A stretch of DNA of 64,000 bases, taken from positions 124,001 to 188,000 of the forward strand of contig JAQSYP010000001.1 of NCBI GenBank assembly GCA_029256085.1, in the 5' to 3' direction. The notes beneath the pieces were generated by a model. The model had not been told where the DNA came from and searched no databases. It worked only from the letters and a program-made list of their open reading frames with translations. This DNA comes from Caryophanales bacterium. GTDB taxonomy: Bacteria > Bacillota > Bacilli > CAJFEE01. Of this stretch, positions 27,881 through 37,815 are shown piece after piece. Position numbers and translations under genes: made by a program. Positions within the stretch are counted from its first letter, which is position 1; the number at the start of each line of letters is the position of its first letter.

Positions 27881-27953
27881 TCTCTACATGTATTCGCCAA
27901 GTTTATTTTAATTTAAATATTAGTATTTTAGAGTATATTTATATAAAATGTTC

Positions 27954-27982
27954 TTGACACTATATAATATTAAAAACATAAT
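27954..27982 (+). promoter_or_regulatory. SigA promoter of pfkA-pyk
   Basis: A perfect TTGACA (27954-27959), 17-bp spacer and CATAAT (27977-27982). Predicted start near 27989, about 23 nt before the pfkA ATG. Confidence 0.75.
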
Positions 27983-28011
27983 TCCTTTTAATTAAAATTG
28001 AGGTGGTATAG

Positions 28012-28971
<960 letters not shown>

Positions 28972-28982
28972 GAGGTAAAAAA

Positions 28983-30737
28983 GTGCGAAAAACAAAAATT
29001 GTATGTACTATTGGACCAGCAAGTGAAACAGTAGAAAAGCTAGTTGAACTAATTAACGCAGGAATGAATGTTGCCCGTTTAAATTTTTCTCACGGTTCTC
29101 AGGAAGAACATGAAGTTAGGATAAGAAATATTCGAGAAGCATGTTCCCTAACTAATAAAACTGTCGCTATATTGTTAGATACAAAAGGTCCTGAAATTAG
29201 AACCCATGATTTTGAAAATGGTCAAGCTGAATTAGTGACAGGCAATACAGTAATTATTTCTACTGAGAAAGTTCTAGGAACAGCAGAGAAATTTTCAGTA
29301 TCATATGAACAATTAGTAGATGATGTACATATAGGATCAAAAATATTAATAGACGATGGGTTAATAGAGCTCGAAGTTTTAGAAAAGCGCGATAAGGAAA
29401 TTGTAACTAAGATATTAAATAGTGGTACGGTAAAAAATAAAAAAGGGGTAAACGTTCCGAATGTAAAAATAAATTTACCTGGAATAACTCCTAAAGATGC
29501 AGATGATATCCTTTTTGGCATTAGGCAGGATATCGACTTTATAGCAGCGTCATTTGTTAGAAGACCTTCTGATGTATTAGAAATTCGTGAATTACTTGAA
29601 AAAAACAATGCACTTTCAATTCAGATTATCCCTAAAATTGAAAATCAAGAGGGCGTAGAAAACATTGATTCAATCTTAGAAGTTTCTGATGGATTAATGG
29701 TGGCACGTGGTGATCTTGGAGTCGAAATTCCAGCTGAAGAAGTACCTTTAGTACAGAAAAGATTAATCAGTAAGTGTAATGATTTAGGTAAACCTGTAAT
29801 TACAGCGACACAAATGTTAGATTCAATGCAAAGAAATCCTAGACCGACTAGGGCTGAAGCATCAGATGTAGCAAATGCAATCTTGGATGGTACTGATGCA
29901 ATTATGTTATCAGGTGAGACTGCTGCAGGATCTTATCCAGTTGAAGCAGTTAAGACAATGCATAGAATTGCGTCAAGAACAGAACAAGTAATTGAATACC
30001 GCGAAAAGTTTTTAAGACGTCTGAGAAATGCTAAGGCGTCGGTTACTGATGCAATTTCTCAGTCAGTAGCGAGTACAGCAATGAATTTAAATGTTAAAGC
30101 AATTATTACACCAACAGAGAGTGGACATACAGCGAAAATGGTTTCAAAATATCGTCCAAATTCACCGATTGTTGCAATTGCATCAAGTGAACAAGTTGTA
30201 AGGAGCTTGTCTTTAGTGTGGGGTGTTAGAGCAGTTCTCGGAAGTAAAGCTAACACGATTGATGATATGCTTGAACATGCAATAAATCACGGAATTGAAT
30301 CGGGACTAGTAAACCATGGAGACTTAGTAGTTATTACTGCTGGTGTACCTATTGGAGAGGCTGGTACAACAAACCTTATGAAGATTCATGTAGTTGGAGA
30401 TGTTTTAGCTAAAGGCCAAGGGATTGGTAGGAAAACTGCATTTGGGAAGGTCGTTGTAGCAAAGGATGCTAAAGAAGCTAATACTAAAATGAAAGAAAAT
30501 TCGATTTTAGTAACAGTAGGTTCTGATAAGGAAATGATGAGTGCTCTTGAAAAGGCGGCAGCTTTAATTACAGAAGAAGGCGGACTAACTTCGCATGCAG
30601 CAGTTGTAGGATTAAATCTAGGAATTCCTGTAATAGTTGGGGTAGACAATGCGACACGAATTCTGAAGGATGGTACAGACGTGACTGTTGATTCTAGTAG
30701 AGGTTTAATTTTAAGCGGACATGCTAATGTATTATAG
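28983..30737 (+). CDS. pyk: pyruvate kinase with C-terminal PEP-utiliser-like domain
   Basis: Last step of glycolysis, PEP plus ADP to pyruvate plus ATP. The core (about 1-470) has [12 protein letters not shown], the [10 protein letters not shown] metal region and [10 protein letters not shown]. An extra domain (about 475-584) resembles the mobile phosphohistidine domain of PEP-utilising enzymes ([21 protein letters not shown]), a usual extension in Bacillaceae pyruvate kinases. GTG start with AGGAGGT. Confidence 0.97.
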   Translation: MRKTKIVCTIGPASETVEKLVELINAGMNVARLNFSHGSQEEHEVRIRNIREACSLTNKTVAILLDTKGPEIRTHDFENGQAELVTGNTVIISTEKVLGTAEKFSVSYEQLVDDVHIGSKILIDDGLIELEVLEKRDKEIVTKILNSGTVKNKKGVNVPNVKINLPGITPKDADDILFGIRQDIDFIAASFVRRPSDVLEIRELLEKNNALSIQIIPKIENQEGVENIDSILEVSDGLMVARGDLGVEIPAEEVPLVQKRLISKCNDLGKPVITATQMLDSMQRNPRPTRAEASDVANAILDGTDAIMLSGETAAGSYPVEAVKTMHRIASRTEQVIEYREKFLRRLRNAKASVTDAISQSVASTAMNLNVKAIITPTESGHTAKMVSKYRPNSPIVAIASSEQVVRSLSLVWGVRAVLGSKANTIDDMLEHAINHGIESGLVNHGDLVVITAGVPIGEAGTTNLMKIHVVGDVLAKGQGIGRKTAFGKVVVAKDAKEANTKMKENSILVTVGSDKEMMSALEKAAALITEEGGLTSHAAVVGLNLGIPVIVGVDNATRILKDGTDVTVDSSRGLILSGHANVL

Positions 30738-30745
30738 AAGGACCA

Positions 30746-30786
30746 TAGCCAAGCTCAAGCTTTCGAGTTTGGCTATATTTTTTTAG
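30746..30786 (+). terminator. terminator after pyk
   Basis: ATAGCCAA pairs with TTTGGCTAT around an inner GCTC/GAG stem, followed by T7. Confidence 0.85.
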
Positions 30787-30832
30787 CGTTAGGAAAGTAT
30801 AAACTTCTGTGTAGTTCATACTTTCCTAACGC
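30786..30832. repeat. 15-bp perfect inverted repeat
   Basis: GCGTTAGGAAAGTAT (30786-30800) is exactly mirrored by ATACTTTCCTAACGC (30818-30832) with a 17-nt loop and no T-run. The inner GAAAGTATAAA also appears at the edge of repeat copy C (about 44179). From 30833 to the fxsA start (31122) I see no gene or clear signal. Confidence 0.7.
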
Positions 30833-31121
30833 ATAAGACCAACTACGCCTCTGACATCGCGCTTAAGCTCGGAACCAGCAGAATTTTCTCATGTTTGAAA
30901 ATGTTCTTATCGATAATATACTATAACAGGTTATTTTGTAGCGGATTTAAGTGCTTAAAATGGGTTTCTTTTATTACTATCGGTCAAACTGACAATTCTA
31001 TCGACCATATTGTCTAAAACAACATCGTAGAGCCGACACTTTATTTAGGCGATTTATTAGCTTTTTATAAAATAAAATAATAAAATGAATATTAACATCG
31101 TTAAAAATTAAGGGAGCTTTT

Positions 31122-31490
31122 ATGAAAAGGCATATACTTCTAATTATACTCGTATTGTGTATTATCGAACTTTTTATATTTTTATTCTTAGCAAAACATT
31201 TCAACTTCTTCACCCCTATACTACTAGCAATGGCTACAAGTGGAATCGGTATATATCTCTTAATTAAAAGAGGTAGGGGGTTAATTGTTGATATTCAAAG
31301 AAACCTTTATTGGGGTAAAGTACCTCGCGAGGAATTAGGTGATGGTGTTTTAATAGTAATTGGAGCAGTGTTAATGTTTTTACCAGGATTTCTAACGGAT
31401 ATTGTTGGGATAACGTTTTTTATACCTGCAACGCAATTCTATTGGAAATCAATTATCTATAAATTTTTTTCAAAAAGAAGATATTATTAA
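31122..31490 (+). CDS. fxsA: FxsA-family membrane protein
   Basis: A 122-residue membrane protein (ytzA position in B. subtilis) of the family named after the E. coli suppressor of F-exclusion of phage T7. Two hydrophobic N-terminal segments (about 3-24 and 29-46) and a third near 78-100 (LIVIGAVLMFLPGFLTDIVG, a family signature). The role in Bacilli is not known. AAGGGAG ribosome site. Confidence 0.87.
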   Translation: MKRHILLIILVLCIIELFIFLFLAKHFNFFTPILLAMATSGIGIYLLIKRGRGLIVDIQRNLYWGKVPREELGDGVLIVIGAVLMFLPGFLTDIVGITFFIPATQFYWKSIIYKFFSKRRYY

Positions 31491-31497
31491 CAAATAT

Positions 31498-31528
31498 AAA
31501 GCGGCCTCAATTAAGAGACCGCTTTTAA
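31498..31528. terminator. terminator between fxsA and ytvI
   Basis: AAAGCGGCCTC and GAGACCGCTTTT form an imperfect stem, AATTAA loop; usable from both sides of the convergent pair. Confidence 0.75.
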
Positions 31529-31533
31529 AGTAA

Positions 31534-32652
31534 TTAGATTGCTTTTTCACCTTTTATAAAATACCAAATGTCTTGTAGGACTTTCGCATCCCAAAGAGCA
31601 TTTATAATAACTAAAAATAATGGACCAACCATTAATCCGATAAAACCAAATAGTTGGAAACCGACGAATACGGCAATAAGGGTCGCTAACGGATCTAGAC
31701 CGATGCTTGAAGCCATTACTCTAGGTTCCATAATTTGTCTTTGGATTAACACTATTCCATACAATCCTAATAACCAGACTGCAAGTGAAGTATCGCCTGT
31801 AAAGAATAAGTATACAATCCAAGGAACAAACACAAAACCAGTTCCAAGGTATGGTAATAAATCAACAACTCCAATTATTACTGCAAGAGTGATCGCATAT
31901 GGAACCCTTAAGATTAGTAATCCCAATAAAACGATAACAGCAGTATATGTTATTAATGTTAGTTGTGCTTTTACAAAACCTATTAATGCAAACTGGAGGT
32001 TTGTAGACACTACCTTACTTCCATCTTTAGCGCGTTCTGGCATTAAATTATCAGTTAAATTCTTTAAGCGATCCCAATCTTTAGAAATGAAGAATGTAGC
32101 AAGCATCGAGAATACCAATGTAGTAACAATATTAGGTAGATAAGTAATAGTTGCTGTAATACCTAGTAAAATTGCTCTTAAAAGATGTTGCCCTTGTTCA
32201 GCTAAATTTTGGCTAATTGCTTTAACGTTTTCAATAATAGTCGATTGTGAATTGTGATCTAAACGGTCAAATTTTGTAGCTATTCCTTCATACCAAGGTA
32301 AAATTGAACTTGTGAAATACACTTCAACCATATTAACTAAGTGTGCAAATTTAGTTGGAACAATTAACAATAAATAATCGATTCCAGAAATTAACTCTGA
32401 TATTAATATAGTTAATATCGCAATTAATGCCCCGAAAACAATTAGTATTGAAACAAAAACCGAGAAACCTCTAGGAAGTCTTATACCCTTCTCAATAAAT
32501 CTCACAAGAGGATTTATTACATAAGCTAGAACTAGACCGATTATAAAAGGATATGTAAGACTTGCAATATGATATGTTAAGTAAAGTCCAGCCACAGCGC
32601 AAAATAAAACAAATACAAACCTAACTAGGCCGTATACAAAGTTTCTACTCAT
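31534..32652 (-). CDS. ytvI: sporulation integral membrane protein YtvI, AI-2E exporter family
   Basis: A 372-residue polytopic protein (about seven to eight membrane segments) of the AI-2E transporter-like family. YtvI proteins are sporulation-associated; the transported substrate is unknown. Family blocks IVGVVDLLPYLGTGFVFVPW and PRVMASSIGLDPLATLIAVF are present. It lies between ytzA/fxsA and ytwI on the minus strand, as in B. subtilis. Confidence 0.88.
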   Translation of the reverse strand: MSRNFVYGLVRFVFVLFCAVAGLYLTYHIASLTYPFIIGLVLAYVINPLVRFIEKGIRLPRGFSVFVSILIVFGALIAILTILISELISGIDYLLLIVPTKFAHLVNMVEVYFTSSILPWYEGIATKFDRLDHNSQSTIIENVKAISQNLAEQGQHLLRAILLGITATITYLPNIVTTLVFSMLATFFISKDWDRLKNLTDNLMPERAKDGSKVVSTNLQFALIGFVKAQLTLITYTAVIVLLGLLILRVPYAITLAVIIGVVDLLPYLGTGFVFVPWIVYLFFTGDTSLAVWLLGLYGIVLIQRQIMEPRVMASSIGLDPLATLIAVFVGFQLFGFIGLMVGPLFLVIINALWDAKVLQDIWYFIKGEKAI

Positions 32653-32791
32653 AGTTTACTCCTTTAAACATATATTTTTATCTAATCTAATTATCACATT
32701 TTAAATTATAAATTCAAATATAAAATAATTTAATCTTTAAAAATAATACTTAAATATGAACAATATATTTAATTAGAAAGGATGAAACAAC

Positions 32792-33259
32792 ATGAATCAG
32801 CAATATATATTTCTTATAATATTATTTTTGATAGGAACTTTTGCTAAAAACCAATCATTAATGGTTGCAATTGGGATCCTTTTATTAATTAAAATTTTAA
32901 ATCTAGATGGAAAAATATTACCAATTATTCATTCTAAAGGCATTAATTGGGGAGTAACTATAATTACAGTTGCGGTTTTAGTACCGATTGCAACTGGGGA
33001 AATTGGTCTCACTCAGTTAAAGCAAGCAGTTGTTAGTATGAATGCCTGGATTGCACTTTTTGCAGGTATTGCAGTTGCAATGCTAGGTAAAAATGGTATC
33101 GAATTATTATCCAAAGATCCTCACTTAACAACAGCCCTTGTCATTGGTACTGTGTTAGCAGTTGCGTTGTTTAAAGGCGTTGCAGTTGGTCCAATTATTG
33201 CTGCAGGAATAGCATTAATATTTATAAAAATAACTAATTTTATATTGAACTTTTTTTGA
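32792..33259 (+). CDS. ytwI: DUF441 membrane protein YtwI
   Basis: A 155-residue hydrophobic protein with about four membrane segments (near 5-22, 52-72, 84-102, 114-150) and the DUF441 pattern GINWGVTIITVAVLVPIATG. Function unknown. AAAGGATG precedes the ATG. It stands before citZ in Bacillus species as well. Confidence 0.88.
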   Translation: MNQQYIFLIILFLIGTFAKNQSLMVAIGILLLIKILNLDGKILPIIHSKGINWGVTIITVAVLVPIATGEIGLTQLKQAVVSMNAWIALFAGIAVAMLGKNGIELLSKDPHLTTALVIGTVLAVALFKGVAVGPIIAAGIALIFIKITNFILNFF

Positions 33260-33294
33260 TTTTAATAATGTTATGTAGCAAGCAAACATTTAGT

Positions 33295-33323
33295 TTAACA
33301 ATATTGTGAAAATTTAGTATAAT
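33295..33323 (+). promoter_or_regulatory. probable SigA promoter of citZ
   Basis: TTAACA (33295-33300), 17-bp spacer, consensus TATAAT (33318-33323). Confidence 0.6.
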
Positions 33324-33345
33324 GTATTATACATATCTTTTTTTG

Positions 33346-33375
33346 AGTAAATATGCATGTCTATGCATGGTTACT
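33346..33375. promoter_or_regulatory. 30-bp dyad in the citZ leader
   Basis: AGTAAATATGCAT and ATGCATGGTTACT match as inverted repeats at 11 of 13 positions across GTCT. It starts about 16 nt after the predicted transcription start, a place for a blocking operator. In B. subtilis citZ is repressed by CcpC and CcpA; the dyad does not obviously fit either consensus. Confidence 0.5.
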
Positions 33376-33469
33376 ATTAATAAACCTATTAAATGAGATC
33401 AATTAAATTTAAATATAACCACCATGTAAACACACCAATGATTTGTATATGAAGAAAGGAGAGATCCTA

Positions 33470-34588
33470 ATGACCTTAATCCGTGGTCTAGAAGGAATAG
33501 TTGCAACTGTTTCTTCAATTAGTTCAATTATCGATGATACTTTAACTTATGTTGGGTACGATATTGATGTATTAGCAGAAAATGCTCAATTCGAAGAAGT
33601 TATTTTTTTATTATGGTTTAGAAGACTTCCGAAACCTGAAGAATTACAAGACTTTAAGAAAAAATTAACAAATGAAATGGTACTACCAAAAGAAGTAGTG
33701 GACTTTATTAGAAATTCACCACTTCAAGAGGTTCACCCGATGACATTCCTTCGCTCTGCAATTTCAATGCTCGCAATGTATGATAAAGAGGCAGAGTTTA
33801 TGGATGAATTCGCAAACTTAAGGAAATCAATAAGAATACAAGCTAAAATTCCTCTTATTGTAACTACATTTCAAAGGCTAAGAAAAGGTTTAGAGCCTGT
33901 TGAAATTAATCCGGAATATTCATTTGCTAAAAACTTTCTATACACACTGACTGGAAAAGAGCCATCAGATATTGCTGAACAGGCACTTAACAAAGCGTTA
34001 GTATTACATGCAGATCACGAACTAAATGCATCAACATTTACAGCTAGAGTTTGTGTCGCAACTCTTTCTGATGTGTACTCAGGAATAACTTCTGCAATTG
34101 GTGCTTTAAAGGGTCCTTTACATGGAGGGGCAAATGAAGCAGTTATGCATATGCTTAGTCACATCGGGGACGTATCAAAAGTCGACCAGTTCGTTGATGA
34201 TGCAATTAATAACAAAATGAAAATAATGGGGTTTGGCCACAGAGTATACCGTAATGGTGACCCTCGTGCAAAACACCTTAAAGAAATGTCGAGTAAGCTA
34301 TGTAAATTAACAAATCAAGATAATTTATATGAGATGTCTTCTAGAATTGAAAGTAAAGTTATGGAAATAAAGAACATTCCACCAAATGTCGACTTTTATT
34401 CAGCTTCTGTATACCACTGTTTAGAAATCGATCATGACTTATTTACTCCAATATTTGCGATCAGTAGAACATCTGGATGGTTAGCACATATTTTAGAGCA
34501 GTATGATGGAAATCGTTTAATCCGTCCAAGAGCTGACTATAGTGGTCCTATAAATCAGAAGTGGGTAAATTTAGAAGAAAGAAAGTAA
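33470..34588 (+). CDS. citZ: citrate synthase II
   Basis: Condenses acetyl-CoA and oxaloacetate at TCA entry. 372 residues with the ATG 33470 start, the same as B. subtilis CitZ; it is 6-7 nt after GGAGAG, whereas the in-frame ATG at 33443 has no ribosome site. Catalytic regions: HADHELNASTFTARV, GPLHGGANEAV, the histidine in GFGHRVYRNGDPRAK, and aspartate in VDFYSASVYHCL. First gene of citZ-icd-mdh. Confidence 0.96.
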   Translation: MTLIRGLEGIVATVSSISSIIDDTLTYVGYDIDVLAENAQFEEVIFLLWFRRLPKPEELQDFKKKLTNEMVLPKEVVDFIRNSPLQEVHPMTFLRSAISMLAMYDKEAEFMDEFANLRKSIRIQAKIPLIVTTFQRLRKGLEPVEINPEYSFAKNFLYTLTGKEPSDIAEQALNKALVLHADHELNASTFTARVCVATLSDVYSGITSAIGALKGPLHGGANEAVMHMLSHIGDVSKVDQFVDDAINNKMKIMGFGHRVYRNGDPRAKHLKEMSSKLCKLTNQDNLYEMSSRIESKVMEIKNIPPNVDFYSASVYHCLEIDHDLFTPIFAISRTSGWLAHILEQYDGNRLIRPRADYSGPINQKWVNLEERK

Positions 34589-34597
34589 TACTACATA

Positions 34598-34640
34598 GGG
34601 AGGTATGCAGCAAACTAGACTGCAATACCTCCCTTGTTAT
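34598..34640 (+). terminator. hairpin between citZ and icd
   Basis: GGGAGGTATGCAG pairs with CTGCAATACCTCCC with a single bulge. A poor T-tract follows, so partial termination or mRNA 3'-end protection within the operon is likely. Confidence 0.65.
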
Positions 34641-34661
34641 ACATAAAATGGAGGTATAAAT

Positions 34662-35927
34662 ATGCAAGGTGAATTAGTTAAAGTACAAAATGGTAAATTA
34701 TTAGTACCAAACAATCCAATAATTCCTTTTATAGAAGGCGATGGAACAGGTCCAGATATATGGAGAGCAGCTGTAAGAGTTTTTGATGCAGCGGTTCAAA
34801 AAACTTACGGAGACGAGAAGAAAATAGTTTGGCAAGAAGTTCTAGCTGGAGAAAAAGCATTTAATCAAACAGGTGAATGGTTACCTGAGGATACTTTAGT
34901 TGAAATAAGAGAAAAATTACTAGCAATTAAGGGGCCACTTACGACACCAATTGGTGGAGGCATTAGATCATTAAATGTTGCGTTACGTCAAATGTTAGAT
35001 TTATATGTTTGTTTACGTCCAGTTAGATATTTTAATGGTGTTCCATCTCCAGTAAAGAGGCCCGAGGATGTAGATATGGTTATTTTTAGAGAAAATACTG
35101 AAGATATTTATGCTGGAATTGAATTTGCATCTGAGTCAGATCAAGCTAAGAAAATAATAAGTTTTCTTAAGGACGAATTTGGAATAAATAAAATTAGATT
35201 TCCAGAAACATCAGGTATAGGTATTAAACCTGTTTCTAAAGAGGGGACAGAGAGACTTGTAAGATCTGCACTAAAATATGCAATAGAGAATGATAGAAAA
35301 TCCCTTACTCTAGTACATAAAGGTAACATAATGAAGTTTACAGAAGGTGCATTTAAAAATTGGGGCTATAAATTAGCAGAAACCGAATTTGGAGATCACG
35401 TATTTACTTGGGACCAGTACGATAGAATTGCAGAAGTAGATGGTAAAGATGCTGCGGAAACTGCAATGAAGGAAGCAATTTCACAGAACAAAATTATAGT
35501 TAAAGATGCTATAGCTGATATATTTTTACAGCAAATACTTACACGTCCAACTGAGTTTGATGTAGTTGCAACTATGAACTTAAATGGAGACTATATTTCT
35601 GATGCATTAGCAGCACAAGTAGGTGGAATTGGAATTGCTCCCGGTGCAAATATAAATTATGAAACAGGTCATGCAATTTTCGAGGCAACACATGGTACAG
35701 CTCCAAAGTATGCTAATCTTGATAAAGTTAATCCTTCTTCAGTAATTTTATCTGGGGTAATGATGTTTGAGTACATGGGATGGACAGAGGCTGCATCTGC
35801 CATTGTAAAGGCAATTGAAAAGTCAATCGACTCTAAAATAGTGACTTATGACTTTGCAAGATTAATGGATAACGCTACTGAAGTTAAATGTTCTGAGTTT
35901 GCAGATCAAATAATAAAAAACTTGTAA
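34662..35927 (+). CDS. icd: NADP-dependent isocitrate dehydrogenase
   Basis: Oxidises isocitrate to 2-oxoglutarate. 421 residues, normal. [12 protein letters not shown] opens the chain; the substrate-binding serine block [27 protein letters not shown], and the cofactor region [10 protein letters not shown] are present. GGAGGT lies 7 nt upstream of the ATG. Confidence 0.97.
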   Translation: MQGELVKVQNGKLLVPNNPIIPFIEGDGTGPDIWRAAVRVFDAAVQKTYGDEKKIVWQEVLAGEKAFNQTGEWLPEDTLVEIREKLLAIKGPLTTPIGGGIRSLNVALRQMLDLYVCLRPVRYFNGVPSPVKRPEDVDMVIFRENTEDIYAGIEFASESDQAKKIISFLKDEFGINKIRFPETSGIGIKPVSKEGTERLVRSALKYAIENDRKSLTLVHKGNIMKFTEGAFKNWGYKLAETEFGDHVFTWDQYDRIAEVDGKDAAETAMKEAISQNKIIVKDAIADIFLQQILTRPTEFDVVATMNLNGDYISDALAAQVGGIGIAPGANINYETGHAIFEATHGTAPKYANLDKVNPSSVILSGVMMFEYMGWTEAASAIVKAIEKSIDSKIVTYDFARLMDNATEVKCSEFADQIIKNL

Positions 35928-35934
35928 ATATTCG

Positions 35935-35964
35935 TTGACATCCAATGGAAAAAACTGACATTAT
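35935..35964 (+). promoter_or_regulatory. possible own promoter of mdh
   Basis: A perfect TTGACA (35935-35940), then CATTAT 18 bp later (35959-35964). Gives mdh expression beyond read-through from citZ-icd. Confidence 0.5.
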
Positions 35965-35996
35965 TAAAGTGAAATATTCTTTATGGGGGATAAAAG

Positions 35997-36938
35997 ATGA
36001 AATTAAATCAAAGAAAGAAAATCTCGGTAATTGGTAGTGGCTTTACTGGAGCAACTACAGCTTTTCTTTTGGCACAAAAGGAACTAGGTGATGTAGTATT
36101 GTTAGATATTCCGCAAATGGAAAATCCAACAAAAGGAAAAGCGTTAGATATGTTAGAAGCTAGCCCTGTCCAAGGTTTTGATGCAAATGTTACAGGAACT
36201 TCAAATTATGAGGATACTGCTAACTCTGACGTTGTTGTTATAACAGCTGGTATTGCAAGGAAGCCAGGAATGAGCCGAGATGATCTTGTAAATACAAATG
36301 CAAGCATCATGAAATCAGTTACTAAGGAATTAGTTAAATATTCTCCTAATTCAATTATTGTTGTATTAACTAATCCTGTTGATGCGATGACATACACAGT
36401 TTTAAAAGAATCAGGATTCCCTAAAAATAGAGTTATAGGTCAATCAGGAGTACTTGACACAGCGAGATTTCGTACATTTGTTGCACAAGAACTAAATTTA
36501 TCCGTAAAAGATATTTCGGGATTCGTACTAGGAGGCCATGGAGATGAAATGGTCCCACTAGTTAGGTATTCATATGCGGGCGGTATTCCATTAGAGAAGC
36601 TAATACCTCAAGATCGTTTGGATGCTATAGTAGAGAGAACTAGAAAAGGTGGAGGAGAAATTGTTAACCTACTAGGTAATGGTAGTGCATACTATGCTCC
36701 AGCTGCATCTCTTGTAGAGATGGTAGAAGCTATTCTTAAGGATCAAAGAAGAGTATTACCAACAATTCCATATTTAGAAGGTGAATATGGTTACCATGAT
36801 ATCTGCTTAGGTGTTCCAACTATTATTGGTGGAAATGGCGTAGAGAGTATAATTGAATTAGACTTATTACCTGAGGAAAAAGCTGCTTTAGATAAGTCTG
36901 CTGAATCAGTTAAAAAAGTTCTAGAGGTAGTTAATTAA
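35997..36938 (+). CDS. mdh: malate dehydrogenase
   Basis: NAD-dependent, LDH-like malate dehydrogenase of 313 residues. Dinucleotide loop [14 protein letters not shown], acidic end DIPQ, substrate loop [19 protein letters not shown], and catalytic histidine [17 protein letters not shown] is preceded by GGGGGAT. Confidence 0.97.
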   Translation: MKLNQRKKISVIGSGFTGATTAFLLAQKELGDVVLLDIPQMENPTKGKALDMLEASPVQGFDANVTGTSNYEDTANSDVVVITAGIARKPGMSRDDLVNTNASIMKSVTKELVKYSPNSIIVVLTNPVDAMTYTVLKESGFPKNRVIGQSGVLDTARFRTFVAQELNLSVKDISGFVLGGHGDEMVPLVRYSYAGGIPLEKLIPQDRLDAIVERTRKGGGEIVNLLGNGSAYYAPAASLVEMVEAILKDQRRVLPTIPYLEGEYGYHDICLGVPTIIGGNGVESIIELDLLPEEKAALDKSAESVKKVLEVVN

Positions 36939-36949
36939 ATATAAAACTT

Positions 36950-36981
36950 AAGAGGAGAAGCGTTTTCTCCTCTTTTTTTTT
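36950..36981 (+). terminator. terminator after mdh
   Basis: AAGAGGAGAA pairs with TTCTCCTCTT, then T8. Confidence 0.88.
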
Positions 36982-36990
36982 GCTTTTTAT

Positions 36991-37061
36991 TGTAAATTTT
37001 GTAAATGTTTAGTAAAAACTATTAAAAGTGCTTTTTACATAAGTAATATAAGTAGTAAAAT
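36991..37061 (+). promoter_or_regulatory. phoPR promoter with PhoP-box-like repeats
   Basis: On the minus strand TTTACT, TTTACA and TTTACA (within 36991-37017) resemble TTHACA PhoP boxes at 9-11 bp spacing. A promoter TTTACA (37034-37039), 16 bp, TAAAAT (37056-37061) follows. PhoP autoregulation is known in B. subtilis; the sites here are inferred. Confidence 0.45.
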
Positions 37062-37092
37062 AAAATCAGAACAATCCTTGGAGGAATTTAAT

Positions 37093-37812
37093 ATGGGTAC
37101 TGATTTAGATAAAAAGATATTAGTGGTTGATGATGAGGATTCGATTCTGACTCTATTGCAATATAACCTTGAATCACAAGGGTACAATGTTACAACTGCA
37201 ATGAATGGTGAGGACGCACTTAAATTAGCTAAGTCTGAAAAATTTGCGTGTATTGTACTCGATTTGATGCTTCCTAGAAAAGATGGTACAGAAGTTTGTA
37301 AAGAATTACGACAGTTGAAAATTAATACACCTATACTAATGTTAACAGCAAAAGGTGATGAGCTTGATAAAATTTTGGGGCTAGAACTAGGTGCTGACGA
37401 CTATATGACCAAGCCGTTTAGTCCACGTGAGGTATCCGCAAGAGTTAAAGCTCTAATCCGAAGAACAATGTTCAATGCAGAGGTATCTGAAGGAATGGAT
37501 GATAATGAATTCATTGAGGTTGGTGAATTAAGGTTATATCCTGAAAAATATGAGACGATTTTTAAGGGGAAACATCTCGAATTTACCCCTAAAGAGTTTG
37601 AACTCCTAATGTATATCGTAAAAAATAAGGGACGTGTTTTAAGCAGGGATCAGCTATTAAGTGCAGTTTGGAATTATGATTTTGCTGGTGATACTAGAAT
37701 AGTTGATGTTCACATTAGTCATTTAAGAGAAAAGATTGAAGAAGATACGAGGAAACCTAATTATATTAAGACGGTGCGTGGTCTAGGATATAAATTTGAG
37801 GAGCCGAAATAA
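37093..37812 (+). CDS. phoP: phosphate response regulator PhoP
   Basis: OmpR-type regulator of the phosphate starvation response. Receiver domain (about 8-120) with acidic pocket VVDDED, phospho-acceptor aspartate in IVLDLMLPRKDG and lysine in TKPFSPRE, then a winged-helix DNA-binding domain (about 140-237, FTPKEFELLMYIVKNKGRVLSR is the region). The ATG at 37093 is 7 nt after GGAGGA; the TTG at 37078 lies before it. About 239 residues. phoR follows after 3 nt. Confidence 0.94.
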   Translation: MGTDLDKKILVVDDEDSILTLLQYNLESQGYNVTTAMNGEDALKLAKSEKFACIVLDLMLPRKDGTEVCKELRQLKINTPILMLTAKGDELDKILGLELGADDYMTKPFSPREVSARVKALIRRTMFNAEVSEGMDDNEFIEVGELRLYPEKYETIFKGKHLEFTPKEFELLMYIVKNKGRVLSRDQLLSAVWNYDFAGDTRIVDVHISHLREKIEEDTRKPNYIKTVRGLGYKFEEPK

Positions 37813-37815
37813 TAT

